This document shows, piece after piece, positions 46,120 to 56,800 of a stretch of DNA of 64,000 nt. This DNA comes from Flavobacterium psychrotrophum (GTDB lineage Bacteria; Bacteroidota; Bacteroidia; Flavobacteriales; Flavobacteriaceae), in NCBI RefSeq assembly GCF_003403075.1, contig NZ_CP031557.1, positions 2,108,001 to 2,172,000 on the forward strand. The letters run 5' to 3'. Positions within the stretch are counted from its first letter, which is position 1, and every line of letters begins with the position of its first letter. Position numbers and translations under genes: made by a program. Below the pieces are notes generated by a model, which was not told the origin of the DNA, did not search any database, and saw only the letters and a list, made by a program, of their open reading frames with translations.

Positions 46120-48726
46120 TGAAACTAGTAAAGATCAAAAAAATACGGCACGTGGTCATTGCAGGCCTGATTTCCGCCTGCCCTTTAATGGGGCAGGTAC
46201 CAAAAAAGGCAGTAACCACGGCCGATTATCCGCTTTGGGGTACGCTGGCCGGCACGGCACTTTCACCTAACGGTCGCTTTGCCAGCTACTCCATGGAGTA
46301 CAAACAGGGTCCCGATACCCTCTTTGTAAAAGCAGTAGATAATGGGCGCACTTTCACATTTGCCGGCGGCAGGGAGGGCCATTTTGTGGGTGAACAGCAT
46401 TTTGCCTGCATCGTTAATGACAGCATTTTTGTAGTACAGGACCTTAAAAAGGACACGCGCAGCACCGTTAAGGGCGTTTCGGAATATCAGGTCGGGAACG
46501 GCACGACCCTGTTACTGTTTGGCAGGGACAATGGGAATGGCAGCCTGTTGAACGTGCTTCACGCTGATGGTACGGTACTGAAAACACTGCCCGGCATTAC
46601 CTCGTGGAATTTTAATCCCCAAGCCGCATCCCTTTTGTATTGCAGCCTTGGGAAAGAAAATACTGTCGGGATAATAAAGCTTGATAACGGCTTTACAGAA
46701 GAACTACTTATGCACAGCGACAGCCTGCAGTTCCTGAACCCGGTGTGGCATGGGGCGGGAAAAGCGGTCGCCTTTGTCGGGAGGCCCAAAGGGAAGGCTG
46801 AAGGAACAGGCGACCGACTGTATTACCGTGCGATGGATGACAGGCAACTTCATTGCCTTGACCCTACCCTGCATCCTGGCTGGCCGAAGGGACATATCCT
46901 GGCAAGCCTGTTTCGGGACAACCTGGTTATTGCCGGGGATGGCAGGAGGGTATTCTTCTACACAAGGGATCACAGTACCGACAGTACAACTGGACAAATT
47001 CCGGCTGTGCGCGTTTGGAACACGGCTGATAAATTCTTACAGGCACACGCTGAGCGCTATGGAAGTTACCAAACTTGGCCGAGGCTGGCAATGTGGACAC
47101 CGGGTTCGGATAAATTTCAAAACATTGCTACGCCTACTGAACAAAATGCGCAACTTAACGGTACGCAATCCCATGCCATTACTTTCAACCCTATTGATAA
47201 CGCCCCCGGTAGCAAACAGCAGCCTGACAGGGATTGCTGTATTACAGACCTGTCCACAGGAAAAAAAGGACTTTTCCTGAAAAACCTGCCCGATTATAAC
47301 GCCCTGTACATGTCCCCCGATGGCAAACATATTGCCTATTTCCTCGGGCAGGATTGGTGGGTGTATAGTATTCCGGAAAACCAACACCGCAACCTGACGA
47401 AAAACATAGCTACTCATTTCGCGGACGCTTCAGAGAGCCGGCCGGGGATATTCCCCCATATGGCTTTGCGGGTTGGATAGATGGGAAGGAAGGCGTATTG
47501 CTGTATGACCGGTTCGATGTATGGCAGGTGGCCGCTGACGGCGCAGCAGCAGCCCGGCTTACCAACGGGAAGGAATACAATAGAGTGTACCGGTTCAACC
47601 GTTGGGAATTCAGCCAGGGACAGGGCTTTAGTGGAAGTGGGCCTGTGATTGATACCGCTCGGACATTACTATTGGAAGCAAGGGATATCGATTACCAGGC
47701 TTCAGGTTTTTTTAGCTGGCACAATAATAAGCTTCAGGAAATTGTCTATGGATCCTTCCACGCTGCTGCTCTTATAAAAGCGTCAAACAAAGAAACCTAT
47801 GGGTATACGGTTGAAGATTACGACCGACCGCCTGCGTTACATATAAAGAAAGACAATAAAGAAGAAAGGGTAATCGTACAGGGTAATCCACAACAGGACC
47901 GTTTTTTATGGGGAAGGTCAGAATTGGTAAGCTATACTGGCCGCCATGGTGAAAAACTAAAGGGAATTCTTTTTTACCCTGCCGGTTATGATCCTGGGAA
48001 ACAATACCCCATGGTCGTACACATTTATGAAAGGCAGTTAGCGCAGCAGCATAGGTATACAAATCCCTCCCTTTTGAATGCATCCGGTTTCAATAAAACA
48101 AATTTTACCACAAGTGGCTATTTTGTACTGTATCCTGATATCGCATATACAATATGGGAGCCGGGAATCTCAGCGCTTGACTGCGTAACAGCAGCTGTGT
48201 ATGCCGCAGAACAAAACGCTTCTATAGACGAGGGGCGTATCGGGCTGATCGGTCATTCCTTTGGGGGTACGAAACCAATTTCATCATTACCCAAACCGAT
48301 ATTTTCCACGCAGCGGTATCCGGAAATGGGGTTTCAGACCTAAGCTCATCCTACCTTTCTGTCGGATGGAGTTATGCCCTGCCCAACTATTGGCGCTTTG
48401 AGCACGACCAGTGCCGTATGGGTTACATCTTCAACAACTGGGAACACTACGACCGGAATTCAGCGGTTCGTTTTGCGGATAAGGTAACGACGCCCTTGCT
48501 TAGCTGGATCGGCGAGAATGATGACCAGGTCAACCCGTTCCAAAGCTACGAGTTCCACATCGCGTTACGGCGGTTGGGTAAAAGGGGGTTACTAATAACA
48601 TATCCCGGCGAAGGCCATGTTATCATTGATCCTTATAAGCAAAAGGATTTGTCAATTAAGGTTATGGAGTGGTTTGACCATTACCTTAAGGACAAGCCGG
48701 AACCGGGATGGTGCAAACCAAATTAA
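46119..48726 (+). pseudogene. S9 family peptidase (prolyl oligopeptidase-like), two frameshifts
   Basis: A signal peptide (HVVIAGLISACPLMGQ) is followed by a beta-propeller (NFNPQAASLLYCSLG, YNALYMSPDGKHIAYF) and a C-terminal alpha/beta hydrolase with Ser in IGHSFGG, Asp in IGENDDQVNP and His in PGEGHVII. The frame breaks near 47450 (GDIPPYGFAGWIDGKEG needs one more G after CCGGGG) and near 48267 (SFGGYETNFII needs one more G in TTTGGGGG). The joined product would be about 869 residues, normal for the family. Both breaks are missing Gs in G-runs, like that in susD. It should cleave peptides in the periplasm. Confidence 0.85.
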
Positions 48727-48730
48727 AAAA

Positions 48731-48758
48731 GTGCAGCCCGTAAACCTACGGGCTGCAC
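48731..48758. terminator. Bidirectional terminator after the S9 peptidase
   Basis: GTGCAGCCCGTA at 48731-48742 pairs perfectly with TACGGGCTGCAC at 48747-48758 around AACC. It has A6 before and ATTTTTAT after, so it serves both the peptidase and the convergent DUF6520 gene. Confidence 0.9.
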
Positions 48759-48776
48759 CATTTTTATACCTGCGCC

Positions 48777-49049
48777 TTAATTTATTTTATAAAGCGGTAC
48801 GCTACACGTTGTAGCTGCAGGGGTTGCTTTACCCCATAGCCTTACGGAACCTAACGTACAGATATCACCCTCTTCGGTACGGCACATGATCTCACTGTGA
48901 CAGGGGTCCGCAGCTGACACGAAACGATAGCCCTGCTGGTTAGCGAACGCATCTGCCTTACCCATTGAGGTGGTCACAAAAGCTCCGGCAGAGCCTAAGA
49001 CTGCAACTGCAAGCGGCAGCATCAGTCGTTTAAACGGGTTTGTTTTCAT
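48777..49049 (-). CDS. DUF6520 secreted Cys-rich peptide
   Basis: This 90-residue protein starts MKTNPFKRLMLPLAVAVLGS and has a clear signal region. The mature part contains DPCHSEIMCRTEEGDICTLG and TTCSVPLYKIN, with four Cys. This is the pattern of the DUF6520 family of short exported proteins in Flavobacteriia, function unknown. It lies near a MauE-like membrane protein, which in other systems takes part in thiol or redox chemistry. A link to disulfide formation is inferred. It is on the strand opposite the SusCD-peptidase genes. Confidence 0.8.
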   Translation of the reverse strand: MKTNPFKRLMLPLAVAVLGSAGAFVTTSMGKADAFANQQGYRFVSAADPCHSEIMCRTEEGDICTLGSVRLWGKATPAATTCSVPLYKIN

Positions 49050-49124
49050 AATAAAAAAATTTAAGTGTTGTTGATCTACTCTGTTACAGGTTTTCGATCG
49101 TACCCTGGTACCGGCCGGTATATT

Positions 49125-50210
49125 TTAAGGCTGGCTTGCCGAGGCGGCGCGGCTTTGGGCCAAGTGCTCGCGAAGCCTATAGCAATCCAGCTGGTTATTG
49201 ATCAATGCATACAGTTTTCCTTCCACAACAAACATGGAGCGCATCTTTTTCCCACCGGCATCCGCCACGGTAAAACTGGAGCGGTACGTGCGGCTGGCCA
49301 CATCATAAACGTCAACGATGCTGGAGGTTTTCCAGAGGTCATCATCTTCATAGCGACCCGGAAGCAGGGAGTTGACGAACAGTAAGCCATTGAAGTAGGC
49401 ACTGCTTTTATTTACGATCAGGGGTGGCTTCGAAAATGTTTTTTTCTTATGTCCGGACACTTCAATGATTTCAATTTGTGCCGTACTGATGGTATCGATA
49501 GTGTTGCCCCTGTAAAGGACTTTTGCCTGGTCGTTGGCAAGGATGTACTGGTTACGGTACCGATAGACATACAACAGCCGTTTCTTCTCTGTATCGGTAT
49601 GAAGGCTGCCATCGGTATCGAAAATACCGTCAAATTGCTTTTGCAATACCGCTGGCCCATAGGTAACATCGGTAGTATCAGAAAGGTTTACTATCCCGAT
49701 AAGGCTTTCGCCATTATCTTTTACATACCGTAAGGCAAGATGTTCGGGGTCAAGGGGCTCCAGCTGGGAAAAATAATGCCCCCCTTGAAGGATTCGCTTC
49801 GCTTTCCATACCTTGGTGGTGCCCCGGTAAATATAGGGGGCACTTCCTTCATAAACATAGAACTGGTTACCATCAACACGGATCCGGGGTGACTGGAACG
49901 GCAGGTCCTTTTCAATCAATTCAATATGATGGACAGTCCTTTTTTTAAGGCCGGCATCCCATGCCATGACCTGCAGTGGCGCTGTAGTATTGCCTAAATA
50001 GAGTTGGCCGTTGCTATAGCCTGCAAAGTAGTACGAATTGAATTCCAGGTTTGCCTGGGCTATTTTTTCAGCAACATGTTGGGGAAATCTTCGCACAAAA
50101 CGATTGTGATAATGAGTGGTATCTTCGGAAATACGGAACATTACAATTATGGCCCCGACCCCTGTAAGGGAGCACAAGCACAGCCAAAGGAATTTATACT
50201 TAAGAGGCAT
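49125..50210 (-). CDS. Membrane-anchored protein with predicted beta-rich exported domain
   Basis: The protein has 361 residues from the ATG at 50210 (MPLKYKFLWLCLCSLTGVGA), giving a single N-terminal membrane segment. The rest is rich in beta-strand-forming sequence with repeated motifs such as NGQLYLGN, GNQFYVYEG and KLYALINNQ, which suggest a propeller-like fold. The start overlaps the end of the MauE-like gene by 11 bases, so they are cotranscribed. No catalytic residues were found. Proteins of this type often occur beside MauE and DUF6520 genes; a receptor or quality-control role is speculation. Confidence 0.7.
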   Translation of the reverse strand: MPLKYKFLWLCLCSLTGVGAIIVMFRISEDTTHYHNRFVRRFPQHVAEKIAQANLEFNSYYFAGYSNGQLYLGNTTAPLQVMAWDAGLKKRTVHHIELIEKDLPFQSPRIRVDGNQFYVYEGSAPYIYRGTTKVWKAKRILQGGHYFSQLEPLDPEHLALRYVKDNGESLIGIVNLSDTTDVTYGPAVLQKQFDGIFDTDGSLHTDTEKKRLLYVYRYRNQYILANDQAKVLYRGNTIDTISTAQIEIIEVSGHKKKTFSKPPLIVNKSSAYFNGLLFVNSLLPGRYEDDDLWKTSSIVDVYDVASRTYRSSFTVADAGGKKMRSMFVVEGKLYALINNQLDCYRLREHLAQSRAASASQP

Positions 50211-50652
50211 GTCCGGAACTTTTAAAGTGAGCATTCCCTGACGGCATGATAAAGATACCGGCCCCAGCAAGAAAAATAAAAAAAAGATTAAAAATAAGAT
50301 GCTGGTTCCATGTCATTTTCTCTAAGATGCCGCCGCACGAGCAGGGTATGTACGGGCTGTAGTGCAGCAGGATGAAGATATACGCGGTAAACAGTACCAT
50401 CAACGTATAGGACGCAAAAAGACCAGCTAGCCGGAGGTATTTTACTGAAAGTGTAATTATTATTAAAAGTTCAGTTAAAGGCACGAGGATCGATAGTTCA
50501 GTAGCAAAAGAACTGAGTAAAGGAGATTGTCCAAGCTGTATCCTGAAATTTTGAAAGTCTATAAGTTTGCTTACTCCGGCATAAGTAAACAATAAGATGA
50601 ATAAGCAACTGATGATTGTTGCAATCCGCTCGGATAGATATAATTGTCTCAT
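50200..50652 (-). CDS. MauE/DoxX-like membrane protein
   Basis: The protein has 150 residues from the ATG at 50652 (MRQLYLSERIATIISCLFIL); the frame begins 14 codons earlier only with a TTG. Four hydrophobic segments are visible (IATIISCLFILLFTYAG, LSILVPLTELLIIITLSV, LAGLFASYTLMVLFTAYIFI and LIFNLFFIFLAGAGIFIM). The block YIPCSCGGILEKMTWNQHLI is the MauE signature, with two Cys that could relay electrons. It probably supports thiol-disulfide chemistry for exported proteins, such as the DUF6520 peptide. The exact substrate is unknown. Confidence 0.82.
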   Translation of the reverse strand: MRQLYLSERIATIISCLFILLFTYAGVSKLIDFQNFRIQLGQSPLLSSFATELSILVPLTELLIIITLSVKYLRLAGLFASYTLMVLFTAYIFILLHYSPYIPCSCGGILEKMTWNQHLIFNLFFIFLAGAGIFIMPSGNAHFKSSGHAS

Positions 50653-50795
50653 TTGGTTTCGCTTAGGTAGTGTATAATCTTTTACATGTACCAAATTAAG
50701 AAACCATTACTGAATATGAGATGAGAAAACCGTACCAAAAAATATAAAAACCCAACCAATAAATACCCTTTAATCGAACATCAAATTAGTATGGT

Positions 50796-51164
50796 TTAAA
50801 TTATCATTATTGGTAAAATAGCGTTCCCTTTACTTGGAAAATAGTAGCCTGAAAAATATAGACATTTAAATCGATACCAATGAAATTTAGGGGATTCCAT
50901 TGATCTATCATTAAAAAATGCTTTACACAAATAACAGGACCAGGCCATATTCAAATCGAGTGATTTTGAAATGCGATTAATGTAATTACAATGGATAACA
51001 GCTATATTACGTAGTACCGATGACGCTTCGGCACGGTGCGCAGGGCTCAGTACAACGACGTATGTGTGGCTCTTTAAATGCCGCACTACCCTTTCAACTT
51101 TATTGTTCAGTGCCAAAATCAGGAATAAAATGGCTTGAAGTGACTTATTGGCATAAAATATCAA
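50796..51164 (-). CDS. Doubtful small protein
   Basis: The frame has 122 codons with ATG start (MIFYANKSLQAILFLILALN). The N-terminus is hydrophobic. The middle (HLKSHTYVVVLSPAHRAEAS) looks protein-like, but no family is recognised and Cys and Tyr are frequent, as in accidental frames. It has no close neighbour on the strand. It may be real or chance; the gap is otherwise empty. Confidence 0.3.
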   Translation of the reverse strand: MIFYANKSLQAILFLILALNNKVERVVRHLKSHTYVVVLSPAHRAEASSVLRNIAVIHCNYINRISKSLDLNMAWSCYLCKAFFNDRSMESPKFHWYRFKCLYFSGYYFPSKGNAILPIMII

Positions 51165-51188
51165 TGCGTTTGTTTTCCAAAAGGATAT

Positions 51189-51374
51189 TCACATAATGGC
51201 CTTGTCGTTCTGCTTATAATAATGGCAGCAAATATAGTACATAGCAGTTCCATTGATTGGATAGGCTCCCAATGAAGCAATCTTTATTTTATGGGTGCCT
51301 GACTGGTGCTCCATCTCTGACCCAATCAGGTAGTGGCGGTCTTTAATTTCTTTTTCGCAATCTTGAAGCTTCAT
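51189..51374 (-). CDS. Small unknown protein
   Basis: This 61-residue protein starts MKLQDCEKEIKDRHYLIGSE and has charged N- and aromatic C-terminal parts. No family or motif was recognised, but the amino-acid mix is normal for a real gene. It lies alone in an AT-rich stretch upstream of 50.8 kb. The DNA from 51375 to 51580 holds nothing I recognise. Confidence 0.42.
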   Translation of the reverse strand: MKLQDCEKEIKDRHYLIGSEMEHQSGTHKIKIASLGAYPINGTAMYYICCHYYKQNDKAIM

Positions 51375-51580
51375 ATAGTAAAAATAAAAAATGCCTTAGT
51401 ACCTTCTGCCCTGTAAAATCAATACTAATTATAAATTTAAATATACCTGTTTTTTTAAGGTAGATAATTTGATAACTGGCAGCACTTTGAAAGAATCAAC
51501 TATCCAGGCATGTTGTAAAACAAAAGAATATGTAAACTAAACTCATTATTGTTTTCAGGCGCTATAGTAATAAAACTAAA

Positions 51581-51826
51581 TTACTGCATGGTAATTGTTG
51601 AATCAAGGCTGTTTTCTCTAATATAAAGGCTCACGTACTCCAATATCGCTGCTTTGTGTTCCGGCAGCACAGAAAAAGAATTGATATGGAATTCTTCCCC
51701 TTCATCACTGATATGGATGATATCGGTAAAACCCTTAGCGATGATGCTCCCCTTTAACCGAAGCAGGCTTTGATACTGTTTATTATCAAGGTCTTTTTTT
51801 ACTTTAAAGCGTATGACTGTGTCCAT
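51581..51826 (-). CDS. Small unknown protein beside the LexA-like repressor
   Basis: This is an 81-residue protein starting MDTVIRFKVKKDLDNKQYQS. Alternating charged and hydrophobic residues suggest a small alpha/beta domain (IAKGFTDIIHISDEGEEFHI, then SVLPEHKAAILEYVSLYIRE). No membrane segment is present. It lies 21 bases downstream of the repressor gene on the same strand, so it is probably cotranscribed and under the same SOS-type control. The family is not known to me. Confidence 0.6.
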   Translation of the reverse strand: MDTVIRFKVKKDLDNKQYQSLLRLKGSIIAKGFTDIIHISDEGEEFHINSFSVLPEHKAAILEYVSLYIRENSLDSTITMQ

Positions 51827-51847
51827 CGTGTATAATATCTTCGTGTT

Positions 51848-52615
51848 CTATTGTTTATTGATCGTTCGTAAAGCTGCCATCTCTTTACGCATACCCTGTA
51901 ATACATCCCGTATCATCTCAGGGCTGTCATCAGGTTCAAATTCCTTGGTGGCAATACTACAGGCATATTCCCATATTTCCAAGACATCGGAGGCCTTTAC
52001 GGTATACGGCGCATAAAAGGTATTGTCGGATTGCAGTACAAGGGTATTCTTGCCATTCTTATTCAGCCTTTTGTAAACAATACCCTGGTCTTTGGTCAGC
52101 AGTATATAGGTCCTGCCATCGGTAACATGGCCCAACTGCTCTATATAACGCCCAATAATAAAAGAGCCGTCCTTATGGGGTGGCATCGAATCGCCTTCTA
52201 CCGGAAAAGCCCTGAATTTTCCACTGCCCAAAAAAGGCAACGAAACATGTTGCAGCCCTTCTATGAATTCGGGGTCGCTATAGCCGTTCAGGTATCCCGC
52301 CCTGGCTTTATGGGGAATGATCTCAATAACATTCTCCCCTTTATGGTCTACTGTAATGGGAAGCACGATACGGTTATCATCCAGTTGTATAAGCCCGTCC
52401 ATATCGATTTTACGGATGTCCACGGTCAGCAACAGGTCAATGCTGACGTGGTAATACCGTGACAGTTTGATGAGGTTTTCATACGGGGCCTGCGACTTTC
52501 CCTGCTCGTATTTAGCAAGGATATCGCGTGAAATAGAGAGGCGCTCGGCAACGATTTCCTGCGAGACTTCTTTTTTCATCCGGAGATGCCTGATATTGTC
52601 AGAGAATAAAGACAT
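51848..52615 (-). CDS. LexA-like repressor (XRE HTH plus S24 peptidase)
   Basis: This is a 255-residue, self-cleaving repressor. An XRE HTH covers residues 1-65 (SQEIVAERLSISRDILAKYE). The S24 domain has the cleavage site Ala-Gly at 106-107 (KARAGYLN), the catalytic Ser at about 143 (PVEGDSMPP) and the catalytic Lys at about 182 (GIVYKRLNK). DNA damage should trigger cleavage and derepress the genes it controls. It is divergent from dinB and separated by 87 bases holding two matching operators. It is closer to phage-type C2 repressors than to chromosomal LexA, because the HTH is XRE-like. Confidence 0.9.
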   Translation of the reverse strand: MSLFSDNIRHLRMKKEVSQEIVAERLSISRDILAKYEQGKSQAPYENLIKLSRYYHVSIDLLLTVDIRKIDMDGLIQLDDNRIVLPITVDHKGENVIEIIPHKARAGYLNGYSDPEFIEGLQHVSLPFLGSGKFRAFPVEGDSMPPHKDGSFIIGRYIEQLGHVTDGRTYILLTKDQGIVYKRLNKNGKNTLVLQSDNTFYAPYTVKASDVLEIWEYACSIATKEFEPDDSPEMIRDVLQGMRKEMAALRTINKQ

Positions 52616-52620
52616 AAGCG

Positions 52621-52680
52621 TTTTGGGATTATTTATCCCGACAAATATAAGCTATTTTGGGAATATCTATCCTAATTTTG
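52621..52680. promoter_or_regulatory. Two LexA-type operators and a dinB promoter
   Basis: Box 1, TTTTGGGATTATTTATCCC (52621-52639), and box 2, TTTTGGGAATATCTATCCT (52655-52673), share the pattern TTTTGGGAWTATYTATCCY and lie 34 bases apart. Box 1 has a perfect GGGAT/ATCCC core. A -7 box TAATTTTG (TAnnTTTG) at 52673-52680 overlaps the end of box 2, so a bound repressor would block dinB transcription. Confidence 0.75.
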
Positions 52681-52702
52681 TGGGGTACAAAATGGATTGA
52701 TT

Positions 52703-53860
52703 ATGGAACGCTCGATTGTGCATATGGACCTGGATACCTTTTTCGTATCCTGCGTAAGGCTTCAAAACTCTGATTTGGAAGGGATTCCCCTTATTGTGGG
52801 CGGTGGTGACCGTGGTGTGGTGGCTTCCTGCTCCTATGAGGCACGCCGGTTTGGCGTGCGCTCGGCCATGCCGATTAAAATGGCGCTAAAGCTTTGCCCG
52901 GAAGCAAAAATCGTAAAGGGCGATATGGAATTATTTTCCCGTTATTCCACTACAGTTACTCAAATCATAGAAGAAAAGGCACCCGTCGTAGAAAAGGCAT
53001 CCATTGACGAGCACTACCTGGATATTACCGGGATGGACAAGTTCCATGGTGCCTATAAATGGACGAATGAGCTGGCAGCAAAAGTCACCCGTGAGACCGG
53101 CCTGCCGATAAGCTTTGCCTTATCGGTGAACAAAACCGTTTCCAAGATCGCCACCGGTGAGGGCAAGCCAAAGGGCAACCTTGAAATCGCTGCCTCACAG
53201 GTGCAGCACTTCCTTAACCCGCTTTCCATCCGTAAGATCCCCATGGTCGGTAACGCGACTTTTACGTTGTTATCCCGTATTGGTATCCGTAACATACAAA
53301 CCCTTGCCGAAATGCCGGGACAGGTGTTGCAGGAGATGATCGGCAAGAACGGCCTTGAACTATGGAAAAAAGCCAACGGCATTGACAACACACCGGTGGA
53401 ACCGCACCGTTACCGCAAATCTTTGTCTACAGAAGACACGTTCCATCAGGACACTACCGATCTGCATTTTTTACGGGCAGTATTCTGTGGTATGGTCGAA
53501 AAACTCGCCTACCAGCTCCGGCAGGAGAACTGGCTAACATCGACGGTTACGGTCAAGATCCGGTATTCCAATTTTGATACAGAAACCCGTCAGGTCGCCC
53601 TTGATTATACCTCCGCCGACCATACCCTGACCAAGGCGGTGCTGGAGCTTTTTGAAAAGCTGTACCAGCGCCGTATGAGCCTGCGCCTTATCGGCGTGCG
53701 CTTTAGCGGGCTGGTGCGCGGTACCTACCAGATCAATATGTTTGAAGACACCGTAGAACTCATGTCGCTTTACCAGGCAATGGACAAGATCAAGAACCGT
53801 TTCGGAGCCAATGCCGTGATGCGCTGCAACGGCGCGTTCCTGAAACCTAAAGCCCTTTAA
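52703..53860 (+). CDS. dinB: DinB/UmuC-type Y-family DNA polymerase
   Basis: This is a 385-residue translesion polymerase from the ATG at 52703 (MERSIVHMDLDTFFVSC). The two TTG/ATT codons upstream are not used here. Catalytic acidic residues appear in HMDLDTFF and KASIDEHYLDIT. The little-finger domain is in the C-terminal third (TVTVKIRYSNFDTETRQVAL). Its expression should be repressed by the S24 protein. One base separates its stop from the DnaE-like start, so they are translationally linked. Confidence 0.93.
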   Translation: MERSIVHMDLDTFFVSCVRLQNSDLEGIPLIVGGGDRGVVASCSYEARRFGVRSAMPIKMALKLCPEAKIVKGDMELFSRYSTTVTQIIEEKAPVVEKASIDEHYLDITGMDKFHGAYKWTNELAAKVTRETGLPISFALSVNKTVSKIATGEGKPKGNLEIAASQVQHFLNPLSIRKIPMVGNATFTLLSRIGIRNIQTLAEMPGQVLQEMIGKNGLELWKKANGIDNTPVEPHRYRKSLSTEDTFHQDTTDLHFLRAVFCGMVEKLAYQLRQENWLTSTVTVKIRYSNFDTETRQVALDYTSADHTLTKAVLELFEKLYQRRMSLRLIGVRFSGLVRGTYQINMFEDTVELMSLYQAMDKIKNRFGANAVMRCNGAFLKPKAL

Positions 53861-53861
53861 G

Positions 53862-56800
53862 ATGTACCTCAATTGCCATTCCTTTCACTCCTTGCGCTAC
53901 GGCACCATTCCGGTGGCAGACCTTATACCGCTTGCGGCCGCCTGTGGGGTGACGGCTATGGCACTTACCGATATCAATACGGTAACGGGCATTTATGAAT
54001 TTTACAGGCTTTGTAACGAAGCAGGGATCAAGGCAATCGTGGGGATGGAACTACGCCACGACAACAGGCTGCATTATATCGCACTGGCAAAAAACCGTTC
54101 AGGCCTTGGAGAGATCAACCGCCTGCGCACCCAGCATAACCTTGCGGGGACGGCGTTGCCACTTGTCGCCCCGGGTTTTGAAAATGTCCTTGTAATTTAT
54201 CCCATTGATAACATTCCTGAAGTGCTTCAGGATTTTGAATACATTGGCATCCGCCCTGAAAACCTCTCCATGCTCATACGCCCGGAATGGCAGTCAAAGC
54301 TGGATAAAATGGTAGTACTGCATCCTGTCACTTTTCGCGACAAGCCGGAATACAACTTGCACCGTATCCTGCGGGCGATTGACCTAAATACTCTTGGGAG
54401 CAAGCTGACCCCTTCGGATTATTGTTCCCCGGGCGAATGTATGGTACCTGAAAGCGAGCTGCTTGAAACGTACAGCCAGTATCCTTCCATTATTGAAAAC
54501 ACCAATATCCTGATGGCAGATTGTCATTTTGAATACGAATTCAAAGTGCCACGCAATAAAAAGCATTATACCGCAAACCGGGATACTGACTTACAGCTCC
54601 TAACCCGCCTGGCACAGCAGGGCCTGATCAAAAGGTATGGTAAAGGGAATATTGATGCGGAACAGCGTATCGAAAAAGAACTTAAAGTAATCCACGAGCT
54701 CGAATTTAGCGGGTACTTCCTGATCACCTGGGACATTATCCGCTATAGTAATTCCATGGGTTTCCTTCATATCGGGCGCGGCAGCGGGGCCAACAGCATT
54801 ATTGCCTATTGCCTCGGCATTACCGATATCTGCCCGTTGGAACTTGACCTGTATTTTGAGCGTTTCCTGAACCTGAACCGTAAAAGCCCACCCGATTTTG
54901 ATATTGACTGGTCCTGGAAAGAGCGCGATACCATACTCGAATACATCTTTACCCGCTATGGACGTGAACACGTGGCTTTTTGCGGCACCAACGTGGAATT
55001 CAAATACAAGTCCATATTCCGTGAGGTGGGTAAGGTCTTTGGCCGTCCAAAGGAAGAACTTGACAAGCTCTCGGGGACTTCAATGGACCAGCACGATAAA
55101 AACGAGATCGTTAGGCAGATACACAAATACGGGATGATGATGGAGAAATATCCAAACCAGCGTTCCATGCACTCCTGTGGGATCATCATTTCGGAAGACC
55201 CCATTACCGATTTTACGGCACTGGAAATGCCCCCGAAAGGTTTTCCCATTGTACAATTTGATATGCATGTTGCTGAAGAAATAGGCTTTGAGAAATTCGA
55301 TATCCTTTCCCAAAGGGGAATCGGCCATATCGATGATGCCGCCAAGCTGGTTAAAAAAAACCGTGGCATCGATGTCAATATCCGGGACACTTCCATTTCA
55401 AAGGATGAGGCCAGCTGCAATGAGTACTTAGGGCGTGGCAACACCATTGGCTGTTTTTATATTGAAAGCCCTGCCATGCGGGGGCTGTTGCGTCGCCTGA
55501 AATGCAACAATTACAAAGTATTGGTAGCTGCCTCTTCAATCATCCGCCCCGGAGTGGCCCAATCAGGAATGATGAAGGAATACATTTTCCGTCATAACTA
55601 TCCCGATAAGTTTGAATATTTCCACCCGGTATTTGAAGAACAGCTGGGCGAAACGTATGGTATTATGGTGTACCAGGAAGACGTGATCAAGATTGCCCTG
55701 CATTATGGGGGGCTTCCTGCGGCCGACGGGGATATATTGCGGCGTGCCATGAGCGGAAAGGGGCGATCCAAAGAAGCGCTTCAAAGGGTGAAAGACCATT
55801 TCTTCGAATGCTGTGCCCGGCAGGGACATCCAGAACAGTTGAGCCAGGAAATTTACCGCCAGATCGAATCCTTTGCCGGATATTCTTTTTGCAAGGCGCA
55901 CTCGGCATCATATGCCGTGGAAAGCTACCAAAGCCTGTACCTAAAAGTGCATTACCCTATTGAATTTATGGTAGCCGTGATCAACAACCAGGGAGGTTTT
56001 TACCGTACTGAAGTGTATGTACATGAGGCACGTATGTCGGGAGCCCGGATACACAATCCCTGCGTGAACAAAAGTGAGTTTGAAACGACATTGTATGGCA
56101 AAAATGTGTACCTCGGCTTCATGCATTTACAGGGCCTGCAAAGGGAAGTGGCACAAAACATTGTTACGGAGCGTGAGCAGCACGGTGAGTATGCGTCATT
56201 GGAGGAGTTTATCTACCGGATACCCATCGGTATTGAAGGGGTGCAACTGCTGATCTACATTGGTGCATTCCGTTTTACAGGAAAGACAAAGAATGAATTG
56301 CTGGTGACTGCCCGCAGGATAATGTTGCGGTTCACCCCCAAAAGTATTGGGCCAATGCTGTTCCCTTATGCCGTCCAGCAGTATGAACTCCCGATGCTCT
56401 TGCGCTCGCCCTATGAGGATGCCTTCGATGAGATTGAACTGCTGGGCTTTCCGGTATCGGTGACACCCTTTAACCTGCTTAGGACTTCCTACCGTGGAGA
56501 CGTTAAGGCATGCGATCTTGTACAGTACCATAAAAAGCAGGTGAAGATGTTGGCCTACCTGGTATCGCGAAAGCATGTACCCACAAAAATGGGTGCCATG
56601 TATTTTGGTACCTGGATCGATGCCAATGGCGAGTTTTTTGATACGGCGCACTTTACCGGCAGCCTCAAAGAATATCCTTTTAAAGGCGGGGGTTGCTACC
56701 TGCTTTTAGGTACCGTAGAGGTGGATTATCATTTCCCGACCATCACGATATCCAAAATGGAAAAAATGCCATTCATTTCGGACCCGCGCTACAGGGAAAG

